Counted from the first letter of the stretch, positions 52,357-61,977 are shown. The stretch is DNA of 64,000 nt from CAXMMR01 sp965198995 (GCA_965198995.1 CBDAQG010000002.1:2790001-2854000); one strand, 5' to 3'. Numbers and translations are program-made. Notes: generated by a model from the letters alone, not told the origin.

Positions 52357-53241
52357 TTAAATCGCCCGTGCCGGATCGGCGTGGATGAAGGCGGCAATGT
52401 CGCCGGGCCGGGTCAGCCAAACCGCGCTCCGCGCCGCCGCGATGTGGGCGAGCGCGCGGGTGATCTGCTGCAGGCGGAAGGGCTGTCCGGCGATGAAGCT
52501 GTGCAGGATCACGCTCATCACCAGCGGCTGCTCGGCGGAGGCTGCGCTCAGCGCATCGAACTGGTCGACGATCATGTCGGCGAACGTCGCCGCGCTGGCC
52601 ATCCGGCCGATGATCGTCGAGCTATCGTTGATCTCCTGGGAGTAAGGGATTGAGAGCAGCCGGCCGGCACGCGTGCGCAGCCAGCAGGGCTGGTCGTCCA
52701 TGCACCAGTCGAGCAGGTAGCCGTAGCCGGCAGCCTGCAGCGTCTCCGGCGTGCTCGGCGTCTCGGCGATCCAGGGGCTGGCCCAACCCGCCGGCGCGTG
52801 GCCCTCGGCGGCCTTGATGTCCCGGGTCACGCCGGCGACGTAGGCCTGCTCCTCGGCCTCGCTCATCGCCGTCATCGTGTCGGAGTTGGAGCGGCCATGC
52901 GCCACCACTTCGCAGCCATCCTGCCGCCAGCGTTGCGCCAGCTGCGGCGCCTCGTCGTAGACTGCCGTGTTGAGCAGGATCGCCAATGGCAGGCCGAGGG
53001 TGCGCAAGGTGTCGAGCACCCGCCAGGCGCCTACACGATTGCCGTATTCGCGCCAGGAGGCATTGAGCACATCGTGGCCGGGGGCGCCGCCCGGCACCAG
53101 GTTCTCCACCATGCCCGAGCCGAACGCGTAGGCCTCAAGGCCGAGGGCGACATAAACGGCCAGTCGCCTACCGCCTGGCCAGACATAGTCGGGCCGGGCG
53201 GTAATAGGAACGTAGTCATAACGATTATGCGTTGCCAACAT
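52357..53241 (-). CDS. Polysaccharide-deacetylase-fold (NodB-like) hydrolase
   Basis: 294 residues from the ATG at 53241 (AGGAG 9 bp upstream), overlapping the amidohydrolase end by 17 bp. NodB-type features: DYVWPGGRRLAVYVALGLEAY, a LGLPLAILLNTAVYDEAPQL segment, CEVVAHGRSNSD with the metal His, and SVILHSFIAGQPFR near the C-terminus. It is related to PuuE-type allantoinases and similar amide hydrolases rather than to chitin deacetylases. Last gene of the minus-strand operon racemase, amidohydrolase, deacetylase-fold. Confidence 0.83.
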   Translation of the reverse strand: MLATHNRYDYVPITARPDYVWPGGRRLAVYVALGLEAYAFGSGMVENLVPGGAPGHDVLNASWREYGNRVGAWRVLDTLRTLGLPLAILLNTAVYDEAPQLAQRWRQDGCEVVAHGRSNSDTMTAMSEAEEQAYVAGVTRDIKAAEGHAPAGWASPWIAETPSTPETLQAAGYGYLLDWCMDDQPCWLRTRAGRLLSIPYSQEINDSSTIIGRMASAATFADMIVDQFDALSAASAEQPLVMSVILHSFIAGQPFRLQQITRALAHIAAARSAVWLTRPGDIAAFIHADPARAI

Positions 53242-54754
53242 GCTCGGCGCTCCTGGATGCTCCATCGTGCAGGCTGGAGCCGGTGAAACCGCTTGCGGCG
53301 CGCACGTACATCGCCCGATAGGCCGGCAGCCACTCCGCCGCGGCGAGCGCCGCTTGACCGGCGCCGTCCTGTTCTGCCGCCAGCGTCCGCGCTTCCGCAC
53401 GCAAGGCGGCCTCGTCGATCAGCACGCACCGGCCATCGCGCATGACCACTTGGCCGGCGACCATCGTGAGCCGCACTGAGCCGCCGTTCTCGCAGTAGAC
53501 CAGTTGGCGATCGAGGTCGTTGAGCGGGGTGAAGGCCGCGGTGTCGAGGTCGAGCATAATCAGGTCGGCTTGTCGTCCAGGCGCCAGCCGGCCGAGCCGA
53601 TCGCTCTCACGCATCGCCCGCGCGCCGCCATCGATCAGGCAGTCAAGCACCTCATGCGCGCGCGGCCAGCGCGCGAAGTCGGGCTCGGTGATGTTGTGGA
53701 TGAGGCCAGCCAGCTTGGCGACCGCCCATAGGTTGACGGCGTCGTCGGCGATCGCCTCGTCGCTGCCAAGGCAGATCGGGATGCCGCGCTCGCGCAGCCG
53801 GCGAAACGGCATGATGCCGCTGCCGAGCCGCAGGTTGCTGATCGGGTTGTGCGCCACGGTTGCACCGGAGGCGGCGATCATGTCGAGGTCGTCATCATCC
53901 ATCCAGATGGCGTGGATGATGTTGAGCCGTTCGCTGAGCACGCCGCGGCGATGCGCCTCGGCGAGCAGCGAGGCGCCGCGCTGGTCGCCGAGCACGCGCT
54001 GCGTCCGGGTCTCCAGAATGTGGATGTAGAACGGCAGGTCGTGCGTCCTGGACAGCGCCTCAAGCGCCTGCAGATAGGGGTCGGAGACGCGCTGCGGCGC
54101 CGAGCAGGACACCGCGGCCTTGATCCGCCCGTCCGCCGCGCCGTGCCAGCGGGCGATCAGGTGGGCATAGCTTTGCAGCAGCTGCGCCGCATCGGCGGCC
54201 GGCGCCGCAGCGAGCCGGGCGCGCTGCTCGAGGGTGACCAGTTCGCCGAGGAAGGGCAGCTTGCCAAGCTCGGGCAGATCGGACTGGTCCAGCGCGAGCC
54301 GGGCGCGGATGCCGCAATCGACATAGGCCTGCGCAATGGCGTCGATCACCTCGGGCGTCGGGTAGGGCACCAGGAAGGCGTCGTCCTGCACCGCAGTCAC
54401 GCCGGTGCGCAGCATCTCGGCGGCGGCGAGCATGGTGCGCACGTAGGCCCAGCGCGGCGAGGGCATCAGTCCGGGCAGGCCCGGGCTCTCGTAGAGCATG
54501 AACAGCTCAAGCGGCAGGCTAGGCAGGCTGCCGCGCAGATGGTTCACCGGCGAGTGGAAATGCCCGTTGACCAGGCCCGGCATGACGAGATGGCCGGCCG
54601 CCTCGATGATCGTCGCGCCGGGCGGCGGCGGGATGCTGCCGGGCGCGGCGATCGCGGCGATTTGGTCGGCCTCGACCAGGATGTCGGCGGCCTCGACCAG
54701 CGGCCGCCCCGGCGCGAAGGAGCGCAGCGTCGCGGCACGGAACAGCACGCTCAT
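53225..54754 (-). CDS. Amidohydrolase (AtzB/TrzA-like)
   Basis: 509 residues from the ATG at 54754, which overlaps the racemase stop (ATGA). Metal ligands: His-x-His in PGLVNGHFHSPV, His in FYIHILET, His in NIIHAIWMDDDD and Asp in CLGSDEAIADDAV. The long C-terminal part after residue 440 is Ala-rich. The ETRTQ and NPISNLRLGSGI features recall AtzB and S-adenosylhomocysteine-deaminase-like enzymes, which remove amines from purine or triazine rings. It sits in one operon with a hydantoin-racemase-family gene. Confidence 0.87.
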   Translation of the reverse strand: MSVLFRAATLRSFAPGRPLVEAADILVEADQIAAIAAPGSIPPPPGATIIEAAGHLVMPGLVNGHFHSPVNHLRGSLPSLPLELFMLYESPGLPGLMPSPRWAYVRTMLAAAEMLRTGVTAVQDDAFLVPYPTPEVIDAIAQAYVDCGIRARLALDQSDLPELGKLPFLGELVTLEQRARLAAAPAADAAQLLQSYAHLIARWHGAADGRIKAAVSCSAPQRVSDPYLQALEALSRTHDLPFYIHILETRTQRVLGDQRGASLLAEAHRRGVLSERLNIIHAIWMDDDDLDMIAASGATVAHNPISNLRLGSGIMPFRRLRERGIPICLGSDEAIADDAVNLWAVAKLAGLIHNITEPDFARWPRAHEVLDCLIDGGARAMRESDRLGRLAPGRQADLIMLDLDTAAFTPLNDLDRQLVYCENGGSVRLTMVAGQVVMRDGRCVLIDEAALRAEARTLAAEQDGAGQAALAAAEWLPAYRAMYVRAASGFTGSSLHDGASRSAEHVGNA

Positions 54755-55470
54755 CGGAGCGGCCAGCCGCGCGGCGGCGGCGCGTAGGCGCCTTGCTTGC
54801 TGGTGGCGATGCCGTTGGCGACCAGCCCTTCGGCAAGCTTGAGCGCAATGCCGACGCCCTCGATCACCGGCACGCCGAGGGCGTCGCGCATCGGCGCCAC
54901 CAGCTCGCTGAGGCCGGCGCAGCCCAGGATGACCGCCGCCGCGCCGTCCTGCTCGAGCCCGCGTCGGGACTCCGCGATCATCGCGTCGAGCAGCGAGCGG
55001 TCCAGCGCCACGCAATCGTCGACGGCGACGTCGATGGCGCGCACCCGGCAGCGATGCGCGAGGCCGAGCCGCCGAACGACCCGCTCGGCGTGGATCACCG
55101 TGCGCGGCGGCAAGGTGACAATACAAAAATGATCGGCGACGATCGATGCTGCCGACAGCGCCGCCTCGGTCATGCCGACCACCGGTCCGGCGGCGACCTC
55201 TCGCACCGCCTCGATGCCGGTGTCGCCGAAACAGGCGAGCACATAGGCATTGGTGCCGAGCGCCTCCTCCTCGGCGACAACCCCAAGCAGGCCGAGCGTC
55301 GCCACAGCCTCGTCGACATGGCACTCGACGGAGGCCACGCCGTGCGAGGGCGAGCGGGCGAGGATGGTGGTGTCAGGCGCCGCCAGCCGCCGTCCCAGCG
55401 CCGCGAGGCGCTCGGTGAAGGCGGTGGTGGTGTTCGGGTTGAGGATGGCGATGCGCGCGCCGACCGTCAT
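54751..55470 (-). CDS. Asp/Glu/hydantoin racemase-family protein
   Basis: 239 residues from the ATG at 55470 (GGAG 7 bp upstream). The two catalytic Cys of the family are seen in LACFGDTG and ILGCAGLSEL, with ILNPNTT at the N-terminus as in hydantoin racemase, allantoin racemase and maleate isomerase. It would racemise or isomerise a cyclic ureide. First gene of the minus-strand operon leading to the AtzB-like amidohydrolase. The tail after residue 220 is unlike the family. Confidence 0.87.
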   Translation of the reverse strand: MTVGARIAILNPNTTTAFTERLAALGRRLAAPDTTILARSPSHGVASVECHVDEAVATLGLLGVVAEEEALGTNAYVLACFGDTGIEAVREVAAGPVVGMTEAALSAASIVADHFCIVTLPPRTVIHAERVVRRLGLAHRCRVRAIDVAVDDCVALDRSLLDAMIAESRRGLEQDGAAAVILGCAGLSELVAPMRDALGVPVIEGVGIALKLAEGLVANGIATSKQGAYAPPPRGWPLR

Positions 55471-55613
55471 CACGATGCTCCGTAAAGCCAGCCTGTGGAG
55501 GCATGATCACACGTCGGGCCCCATCGATGCCTGCCGCCGCCAGTGCGCCCTCATCGACGATAGGGCTTTCAGTTAGGCTAACAACGAAAAATTTCGCAAC
55601 GGCTTGCGAGGGT

Positions 55614-56384
55614 TCAGGCGGTGATGATGGTGAGCCCGGCGGCCTCGAGTGGCGCCAGCGCCGCGGCGGCCGCACCGCTGTCGGTGATCAGCAGTTCGGC
55701 ATCCTTGATGGCGGCGATGTGGGCGGTGGCGACATGGCCGATCTTGGCCTGATCGGCGAGGAAGACGACGCGCGACGAGGCGGCGATGATCGCGTGCTTG
55801 ACCTCCGCCTCTTCCCAGCTGCGGGTGGTGAAGCCCTTGTCGGCGTCGACGCCGGAACATGAGACGAAGGCGACGTCGACGTTGATCTGGCGCAGCAGGG
55901 TGGTGGCGAACGGCGCGATCAGCGAGCGCTGCCGCGCCATGGTGCCACCGGTGACCACGACCTTGACCCCCAGATGGGTCTCGAGCTCGAGCGCAACGTC
56001 CAGCGCCGGGGTGACGACGGCGACATCGTTCAGGGCCCGCGGGAGCGCCTGGGCGAGCGCGAGGGTGGTGCTGCCGGCGTCGATGATGATCGTCTCGCCG
56101 TCGCGCACCAGGCTGGATGCGAGCTCGCCGATGCGTCGCTTCTCGTCCTCGAAGCCGTGCATGAGCGGGTGCTGCGAGCGCTCGAAGCGGGCTGGTCGGA
56201 CGGCGATCGCGCCGCCGCGCAGGCGACGCAGCACCTGCTGCTGCTCCAGCGCGTCGAGGTCGTTGCGCACCGTGACGACGGAGACGCCGAGGCTCTCCGC
56301 CAGCGCGACGACCGTCACCTTGCCCTCGGCGCGCAGCCGGTCGACGATTTCTCTCTGCCGGCTCATCGCCCCGAAAGCCGCCAT
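55614..56384 (-). CDS. DeoR/GlpR-family transcriptional regulator
   Basis: 256 residues from the ATG at 56384 (GGGAG 8 bp upstream); an ATG at 56366 is an alternative. Helix-turn-helix at 1-60 (RQREIVDRLRAEGKVTVVAL; SVVTVRNDLDALEQQ), then the DeoR sensor domain (DGETIIIDAGSTTLALAQAL; VDVAFVSCSGVDADKGFTT; EEAEVKHAII), which binds phosphorylated sugars. It is divergent from the SIS-SIS-PfkB genes at 56534 and is their probable repressor. Confidence 0.92.
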   Translation of the reverse strand: MAAFGAMSRQREIVDRLRAEGKVTVVALAESLGVSVVTVRNDLDALEQQQVLRRLRGGAIAVRPARFERSQHPLMHGFEDEKRRIGELASSLVRDGETIIIDAGSTTLALAQALPRALNDVAVVTPALDVALELETHLGVKVVVTGGTMARQRSLIAPFATTLLRQINVDVAFVSCSGVDADKGFTTRSWEEAEVKHAIIAASSRVVFLADQAKIGHVATAHIAAIKDAELLITDSGAAAAALAPLEAAGLTIITA

Positions 56385-56465
56385 CGCGCCTGCTCCCAAC
56401 TCGTCGGCCGTGCTGGCGGCAGCGGCCTATGCCGCTTGCTCCGCGACGACGACGCTCCGAGTAGA

Positions 56466-56500
56466 CTTTCACTTTGTGTGCGAGCGCAAGCTTTCGAAGA
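56466..56500. promoter_or_regulatory. Candidate DeoR-type operator
   Basis: Two CTTTC-containing boxes (56466 and 56491), the second in a near-palindrome CTTTCGAAG, with TGCGAGCGCA between them, in the 149-bp gap between deoR and the SIS gene. DeoR-family regulators often bind such TTTCG-type repeats. Identified by eye only. Confidence 0.3.
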
Positions 56501-56533
56501 TAATCCTTGTTGGCCTCATAGCGGCGACGCACT

Positions 56534-57676
56534 GTGCCGTCCTACTCGGGCCAGGGCATCCACATGGACGGGGTCGACCTCGCGATCTCCACGCCAATGC
56601 TTGCCGATATCCGGCGCCAGCCGGCCGTGCTGGCAGGGCTTGCCGAACGGCGGCAGGATTTCCTCGCCGCGGGGCGCACATTGCCGGCCGAAGGCCTGCT
56701 GGTCGCCTTCGGTTGCGGCGACGGCTGGTTCGCTGCGCGGGCGGTCGCCGCCTCCGGCGGGCTGGCACGTCGGGTCGTGGCCTCGACCAGCCTCGGCGTG
56801 CTGCTCGATCCGTCCCTGCCGCCGGTCGGAGCCATCGCGATCTCGATGTCCGGCAGCGTCGACTGCACCAACGCTGCCGCGCGGCGGGTGCGCTCTGCCG
56901 GTGGGCAGTGCCTGGCGCTGAGTGACGGCGACGGCGGCGCGCTTGGCCGGATCGCCGATGCGGTCGCCTCGCTGCAGGTGTCCGAGGTCGCGCCGTTCCT
57001 GACCGGCACGGCGCGCTACACCGCAAGTGTGCTCGGCCTGACGATGGTGCTCCAGGGTGCGGCGGGCGACGCGGCAGCGCCGGATGACGGCCTGACCCGG
57101 CTACTGGCCGAGATCATGCCGAGCGCGATCGAGGCCATGGAGCGCGATTGCAGCGCGCTGTGCCGGCTGCTCGCCGGGCAGAGGGCCACTGGGCAGAGGG
57201 TCACCGGATTGCGCGTCCTTGGCGCTGGCGCTGCCTGGGCGAGCGCCGATTACGGCGCGGCCAAGCTGGTCAAGCTGGTCGACATCCCGGTCTGGAGCGG
57301 CGAGATCGAGGAGTTCGCGCACAGCCAGTTTTGGTCGATAGGCACAGACGAGGTGGTGCTGCTGCTGGCCGCTGACGCCGTGTCGGCGCAGCTGGCGCAG
57401 AACACCGCCACCGCACTCGCCAGCTACGGCATTCGTAGCGTCGCGGTGGTGACCCGGCCGTTCGAGGTTCCGGCGGCGACCCACAGCCTGGTGCTGCCGG
57501 CCTGCCCGGCGACGCTGCTGCCGGTGCTGCTGCCGGTGCCGCTGCAGCTTTTTGCCTACCACCTGGCGCTGGCGACGGGACGCGATCCGAACATCCGCCA
57601 GGATGCCGGCAACGCGGCCCGCTTCCGCGCCGCTCAGCTGCTCAGCCGCCGCGCCGAGCTGGGGCTGTCAGGATGA
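56534..57676 (+). CDS. SIS-domain phosphosugar isomerase/deglycase, copy 1
   Basis: 380 residues from the GTG at 56534 (ATG at 56564 also possible). Two SIS domains. The first has VAFGCGDGWFAARAV and AISMSGSVDCTNAA, with the Ser-rich sugar-phosphate loop. The second has GAGAAWASADYGAAKL and the SGEIEEFAHSQFWSI segment, in which Glu and His could act in catalysis as in FrlB and GlmS. A 15-bp duplication at 57177 gives GQRATGQRVTG between the domains. Together with the next SIS gene and a PfkB kinase it forms a cassette like those for glycated amines or amino sugars. Confidence 0.83.
   Translation: MPSYSGQGIHMDGVDLAISTPMLADIRRQPAVLAGLAERRQDFLAAGRTLPAEGLLVAFGCGDGWFAARAVAASGGLARRVVASTSLGVLLDPSLPPVGAIAISMSGSVDCTNAAARRVRSAGGQCLALSDGDGGALGRIADAVASLQVSEVAPFLTGTARYTASVLGLTMVLQGAAGDAAAPDDGLTRLLAEIMPSAIEAMERDCSALCRLLAGQRATGQRVTGLRVLGAGAAWASADYGAAKLVKLVDIPVWSGEIEEFAHSQFWSIGTDEVVLLLAADAVSAQLAQNTATALASYGIRSVAVVTRPFEVPAATHSLVLPACPATLLPVLLPVPLQLFAYHLALATGRDPNIRQDAGNAARFRAAQLLSRRAELGLSG
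57177..57206 (+). repeat. 15-bp direct duplication within a coding region
   Basis: GGGCAGAGGGCCACT at 57177 and GGGCAGAGGGTCACC at 57192, in frame in the inter-domain linker of the first SIS protein. Confidence 0.85.
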
Positions 57677-58854
57677 CCAACCTGCCGCCGACGCCGCTGC
57701 TCGCCGACGACTCACCGCTCGACGCCCGGGCGCGCGGCGTCGTGGCGGCGCTGTTCGAGGGTGAGCGGCAGCTGATGGCCGCGCTGCCGACGGACGACCC
57801 GTGCGACCCGGCGCGGCTCAGACGTGTGCTGCTCACACATGGCGAGATGCTTGGCCAGCCCGACGCGATCCAGCAAACGCTGCGGGCTGAGGCGGACGGC
57901 ATCCGCGACGTCGCCCGCGCGCTGGCGGTCGGCGGCATACGGCGCGTCTATCTCACCGGCTGCGGCGACTCTCTGGCGGTGATGATCGGCGCGCGGCTGC
58001 TGCTGGAGACGATGTTCGGCGTTCCGTGCGAGCCGGTGCAGGCGCTCGAACTGGCCTACTACCAGGCTGGCCTGCTGGGTGCGGACACGCTGGTGGTTGC
58101 GCTGAGCTCGAGCGGCAGCACCACCAGGACGGTTGAGGCGGTCATGGTGGCGCAGGCGCGCGGCGCGCGCACGCTGGCGCTGAGCAACAGGCCCGCCTCG
58201 GCACTGATGCGGGAGTGCACCGACGGGCTCTGCGTCCACGCCGAGCGGCGCGGCTGGCCGACACAGTCCAGCACCGCCGCGCTGGCGCTGCTCTGCCGCC
58301 TCGGCATCGAGGTCGGACTTGCAACAGGACGTCCGGGCGCGGCAGCGCTCGCAACGGCGCTCGATGCGATGCCGCAAACCATGCGCCGTGTCCTGGCCGA
58401 GAGCGAGCCGGTGGTTCGGCGGCTCGCCGAGGCGCAGGCTGACCGACGGATCTATCTCTATGCCGGCGGCGGCCCGGCCTATGCCAGTGCGCTGTTCGGC
58501 GCGACCAAGATGAAGGAGTGCTCGCCGGAGCACGCGATGGCGCTCCCGCTCGAGGAGTTCCACCACTACAACTCGCTCAAGCCGGGCGATCCGCTGTTTG
58601 TTCTCGCCCCGGCTGGCCCGTCGGTCGCGCGGGCGCGCGACACCGCCGAGGAGGGTCGGCGCTGGCGCGGGCATGTCTACGCCGTGGTCAGCGAGGGCGA
58701 GACGGCGCTGGATAACTGCAGCGAGGCGGTGCTGCGCCTGCCGGCGCTGCCAGAAGCCCTGGCGGCGCTCGCCTTCAGCCCGCCGGTGCAGCTCTTCGCC
58801 TATCACGTGGCGCTGGCCAAGTTCCGCCGCGCCGGCGCGCTGGTGCCGGAGTAA
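57673..58854 (+). CDS. SIS-domain phosphosugar isomerase/deglycase, copy 2
   Basis: 393 residues; ATG overlaps the previous stop (ATGA). N-terminal SIS: VYLTGCGDSLAVMIGARLL and VVALSSSGSTTRTVEAV. C-terminal SIS: YAGGGPAYASALFGATKMKE and ALPLEEFHHYNSLKPG, the acidic-His pair at the active site. It resembles the isomerase half of GlmS and FrlB/AgaS-type deglycases, without the glutaminase domain. It probably partners with the first SIS protein as a heteromer or acts on a related sugar phosphate. Confidence 0.87.
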   Translation: MTNLPPTPLLADDSPLDARARGVVAALFEGERQLMAALPTDDPCDPARLRRVLLTHGEMLGQPDAIQQTLRAEADGIRDVARALAVGGIRRVYLTGCGDSLAVMIGARLLLETMFGVPCEPVQALELAYYQAGLLGADTLVVALSSSGSTTRTVEAVMVAQARGARTLALSNRPASALMRECTDGLCVHAERRGWPTQSSTAALALLCRLGIEVGLATGRPGAAALATALDAMPQTMRRVLAESEPVVRRLAEAQADRRIYLYAGGGPAYASALFGATKMKECSPEHAMALPLEEFHHYNSLKPGDPLFVLAPAGPSVARARDTAEEGRRWRGHVYAVVSEGETALDNCSEAVLRLPALPEALAALAFSPPVQLFAYHVALAKFRRAGALVPE

Positions 58855-58855
58855 G

Positions 58856-59770
58856 GTGCTGAGCACGGTGGGCGGCCCGGCGCTGGTCTGCCTCGGCAAC
58901 CTCTCGCTCGACGATGTCGTGCATCCGGACGGCAGCCTGCATGCCGCTCAGGTCGGCGGCGACGCGCTTTACGCGGCGCTGGCGGCAAGACTGTTCCAGT
59001 TTCGCACCGAAATCGTCGCGCCGGTCGGACACGATCGTCCGGCCGCCCTGACGGCAAGCCTGCAGCGCGCCGGTCTAGGCGCCGCAGGCTTGCCGACGCG
59101 CGCCTGTGATACGCTCGCCAACCGCATCGAGCATCATGGCCATGACCGCCGCACCTTCACGCTGCTGTCGAGCCACGCCGCGTTCGAGACGATGTCGCCG
59201 CACTCCACCGACGTTCCGCAGGATTACCGAGCGGCCGCGGCGTTCCTGATCCTAGCGATGACGCTCGCCGCACAGCAGGAGCTGGTGCGCACCTTTCGCG
59301 CGCAAGCCGGGCTGCTCGTCGCGCTTGACCCGCAAACCGAATACATTGTCGGGCATGTCGATCAGATCTTGGCGATGGTCCGCCATGTCGACGTGTTCAC
59401 GCCGAGCCTCGACGAGGTCGCGCTGCTGCTCGGCCACACCGATCCCGGCCGGGCGGTGCGCGAACTGGCCGCGCTTGGGCCGCGCATCGTCGTGGTCAAG
59501 ATGGGAGGCGAGGGCAGCTGGACACATGACGCGGCGAGCGGCGAGGACATCGTGCTGCCGGCCTATCCCGTAAAGCCGGTGGATACGGTCGGCGGCGGCG
59601 ACGCGTTCTGCGGCGGTTTGCTGGCGGCGCTGACCCAGGCGCGCGACCTGCGGCACGCCGCCATCTGCGGCGCCGTCGCCGCCTCGTTCGCCATCGCCGC
59701 ATTTGGCGTCGCCGGCCTTGAGGCGGCCACACCGGGCGCGGCGCAACACCGCATGCAGCACTTCCTGTGA
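58856..59770 (+). CDS. PfkB-family carbohydrate kinase
   Basis: 304 residues from the GTG at 58856, 1 bp after the SIS stop. PfkB marks: N-terminal VCLGNLSLDDVVHPDG with the substrate-binding Asp and Gly residues, VGGDALYAALAARL, and the ATP-binding DTVGGGDAFCGGLLAAL with catalytic Asp. It would phosphorylate the sugar or fructosamine that the SIS proteins then cleave or isomerise, as FrlD does with FrlB. Last gene of the DeoR-controlled operon; convergent with the M20 gene. Confidence 0.9.
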   Translation: MLSTVGGPALVCLGNLSLDDVVHPDGSLHAAQVGGDALYAALAARLFQFRTEIVAPVGHDRPAALTASLQRAGLGAAGLPTRACDTLANRIEHHGHDRRTFTLLSSHAAFETMSPHSTDVPQDYRAAAAFLILAMTLAAQQELVRTFRAQAGLLVALDPQTEYIVGHVDQILAMVRHVDVFTPSLDEVALLLGHTDPGRAVRELAALGPRIVVVKMGGEGSWTHDAASGEDIVLPAYPVKPVDTVGGGDAFCGGLLAALTQARDLRHAAICGAVAASFAIAAFGVAGLEAATPGAAQHRMQHFL

Positions 59771-59817
59771 CGGCGAACGCCCGCCGGCCCAGCCTGCCAT
59801 CGCGGCGCGCAATGCGC

Positions 59818-61026
59818 TCACCCCAGCAAAGCGCCGGCCTTGCGGATCGCGGTTGCCAGCACCCGCACCGCCGCCGCCGCATCCGCCTCGGACACGCTTT
59901 CGTCCGGATGATGGCTGACGCCGCCGGCGCACCGGACGAACAGCATGCCGACCGGGCAGAGCCGAGCCAGCGCCATGGCATCATGCCCGGCGCCGCTCGG
60001 CAGGCGGACGACCGGCAGCCCGCACTCCTGCAACGCCTCGGCGAGCAGGCGCTGCAACGACGCGTCGCAATCGACCGCTGGCGCGGTGTGGGTGCAGTGC
60101 ATGGTGAGCGTCACGCCCTCGCTCTCGGCCAAAGCTGCGAACCGGCTCTGCATGTCGGCGAGCGCCTCGGCCCGACGCGCATCGTCCGGCGCGCGCAGGT
60201 CGACGCTGAGGCGGACCTCGCCGGGGATCACGTTGACCGCGCCCGGTGCGAGGGTGAGCTGGCCGACAGTGGCGACGACGTCCGCGCGCGCACGCGCCGC
60301 CTCGCGCACGGCGAGGATCATGCCGGCGGCCGCGGCGAGCGCGTCATGGCGCATCGCCATCGGCACCGTGCCGGCGTGACCGGCGCGGCCGAGCACACTG
60401 AGGGCGAGCCGCGTCGCGCCGCTGATGGCGGTGACGATGCCGAGCGGCAGCCCCCGCGCGTCGAGCAGCGGTCCCTGCTCGATGTGCACCTCGAGATAGG
60501 CGAAGGCGCCGCGAGCGGTGCAGGCGCCGGCAAGCATTGCCTCCGGATCGCCGCCGAATGCGGTGAGCGCCTCGCCCAGAGTAATGCCGTCGGCGTCGCG
60601 AGCCACAAACCAGGCCGGATCGACAGCGCCGGCGCAGGCCCGGGCGCCGGTCAGCGTGACCGGAAAGCGCACCCCCTCCTCGTCACCGAAGGCGTGCAAC
60701 TGCACCGCGAACGGCAGCGCGCCGGCGGTCTGCACCGCCTCGATGGCGGCGAGCACGCCAAGGCAGCCGTCGAAGCGGCCGCCGTCGCGCACGCTGTCGA
60801 TGTGCGAGCCGAGCAGCAGCACCGGGCTGTCCGGCGCCGGGCCCGGGCGGGTGCCGACCACGCTCGCCGAGGCGTCCAGCGTCGTGATCAGCCCGGCCTG
60901 CTCCATCCAGCCGCGCACCAGAGCGACGGCGCTAGCGTGCGCCGGCGACAGGAACAGCCGGGTGACGCGGCCGGGCTCGTCGGTGCAGTTGGCCAGCTCG
61001 GCGAGGCGATCCAGGAGCTCAGACAT
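59818..61026 (-). CDS. HyuC/allantoate-amidohydrolase-type M20 metalloenzyme
   Basis: 402 residues from the ATG at 61026; a GTG at 61047 adds seven residues that repeat the next ones (DRLA). M20 N-carbamoyl hydrolase features: LLLGSHIDSVRDGGRFDG (His and Asp), FGDEEGVRFP (Glu-Glu), HIEQGPLL and SGAGHDAMALARL with the final metal His. The family includes allantoate amidohydrolase, N-carbamoyl-L-amino-acid hydrolase and ureidoglycolate amidohydrolase. Divergent from the PuuE-type allantoinase at 61058, with which it would form consecutive steps of ureide breakdown. Confidence 0.9.
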   Translation of the reverse strand: MSELLDRLAELANCTDEPGRVTRLFLSPAHASAVALVRGWMEQAGLITTLDASASVVGTRPGPAPDSPVLLLGSHIDSVRDGGRFDGCLGVLAAIEAVQTAGALPFAVQLHAFGDEEGVRFPVTLTGARACAGAVDPAWFVARDADGITLGEALTAFGGDPEAMLAGACTARGAFAYLEVHIEQGPLLDARGLPLGIVTAISGATRLALSVLGRAGHAGTVPMAMRHDALAAAAGMILAVREAARARADVVATVGQLTLAPGAVNVIPGEVRLSVDLRAPDDARRAEALADMQSRFAALAESEGVTLTMHCTHTAPAVDCDASLQRLLAEALQECGLPVVRLPSGAGHDAMALARLCPVGMLFVRCAGGVSHHPDESVSEADAAAAVRVLATAIRKAGALLG

Positions 61027-61057
61027 GTTGGCGAGGCGATCCCTCACGGAGGCAGCA

Positions 61058-61969
61058 ATGCAGGGCTATCCACGCGACATGGTCGGTTACGCCGGCCGTC
61101 CGCCGCATCCGCACTGGCCGAACGATGCGCGGGTGGCGGTGCAGTTCGTCGTCAACTACGAGGAGGGCGGTGAGCGTTGCGTGCTGCACGGCGACGATGA
61201 GGCCGAAACGTTCCTGTCCGACATCGCTGGCGCGCAGCCGGTGGTGGGGGCGCGGCACGCCAACATGGAGAGCCTCTACGAGTATGGCAGCCGCGCCGGC
61301 TTTTGGCGACTGCTGCGGCTGTTCGACGAACGCCATCTGCCGTTCACCTGCTTTGCCGTCGGCATGGCGCTGCTGCGCAACCCTGAGGCGGCGGCGGCGA
61401 TGCAGGCGAGCGGGCATGAGATCGCCTCGCATGGCTGGCGCTGGATTGACTACCAGCACGTGCCCGAGACGATCGAACGCGCGCATCTCGCGCAGGCCAT
61501 CGAGGCGCATCGCCAGGTGACGGGCGAGCGGCCGCTGGGTTGGTATCTCGGACGCTGCAGCCCCAACACCCGGCGCCTGGTCGCCGAGGAGGGCGGCTTC
61601 CTGTGGGACGCGGACAGCTACGCCGACGACCTGCCGTACTGGGACGCGACGCACGCCTCGCCGACGCTGATCGTGCCGTACGCACTCGACAGCAACGACA
61701 TGCGGTTTGCCACCGGAAGCTTCGGCTCGGGCGAGCCGTTCTGGCAATATTTGCGTGACAGTTTCGACGTTCTGTATGCCGAGGGCGCCGAGGCGCCACG
61801 GATGATGTCGGTCGGCCTGCACTGCCGGCTGGCCGGACGCCCCGGGCGTGCCGCAGCGCTGGCTAAATTCCTTGACTATGTGGCCGCCCATGAGCGCGTT
61901 TGGGTGTGCCGCCGGATCGACATCGCGCGGCACTGGCGCTCTGAGCATCCTTTCGTTGGCCCGAAGTGA
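61058..61969 (+). CDS. PuuE-type allantoinase (polysaccharide-deacetylase fold)
   Basis: 303 residues; the ATG at 61058 has GGAGG 6 bp upstream. It follows PuuE closely: YPRDMVGYAGRPPHPHWP, VAVQFVVNYEEGGERCVLHGD, HEIASHGWRWIDYQ and RPLGWYLGRCSPNTRRLV. PuuE hydrolyses allantoin to allantoate without the metal cluster of classical allantoinase. The divergent HyuC/allantoate-type gene supports a cyclic-ureide role. Whether allantoin itself or a related ring such as a hydantoin is the substrate cannot be told. Confidence 0.9.
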   Translation: MQGYPRDMVGYAGRPPHPHWPNDARVAVQFVVNYEEGGERCVLHGDDEAETFLSDIAGAQPVVGARHANMESLYEYGSRAGFWRLLRLFDERHLPFTCFAVGMALLRNPEAAAAMQASGHEIASHGWRWIDYQHVPETIERAHLAQAIEAHRQVTGERPLGWYLGRCSPNTRRLVAEEGGFLWDADSYADDLPYWDATHASPTLIVPYALDSNDMRFATGSFGSGEPFWQYLRDSFDVLYAEGAEAPRMMSVGLHCRLAGRPGRAAALAKFLDYVAAHERVWVCRRIDIARHWRSEHPFVGPK

Positions 61970-61977
61970 CGAGGAAT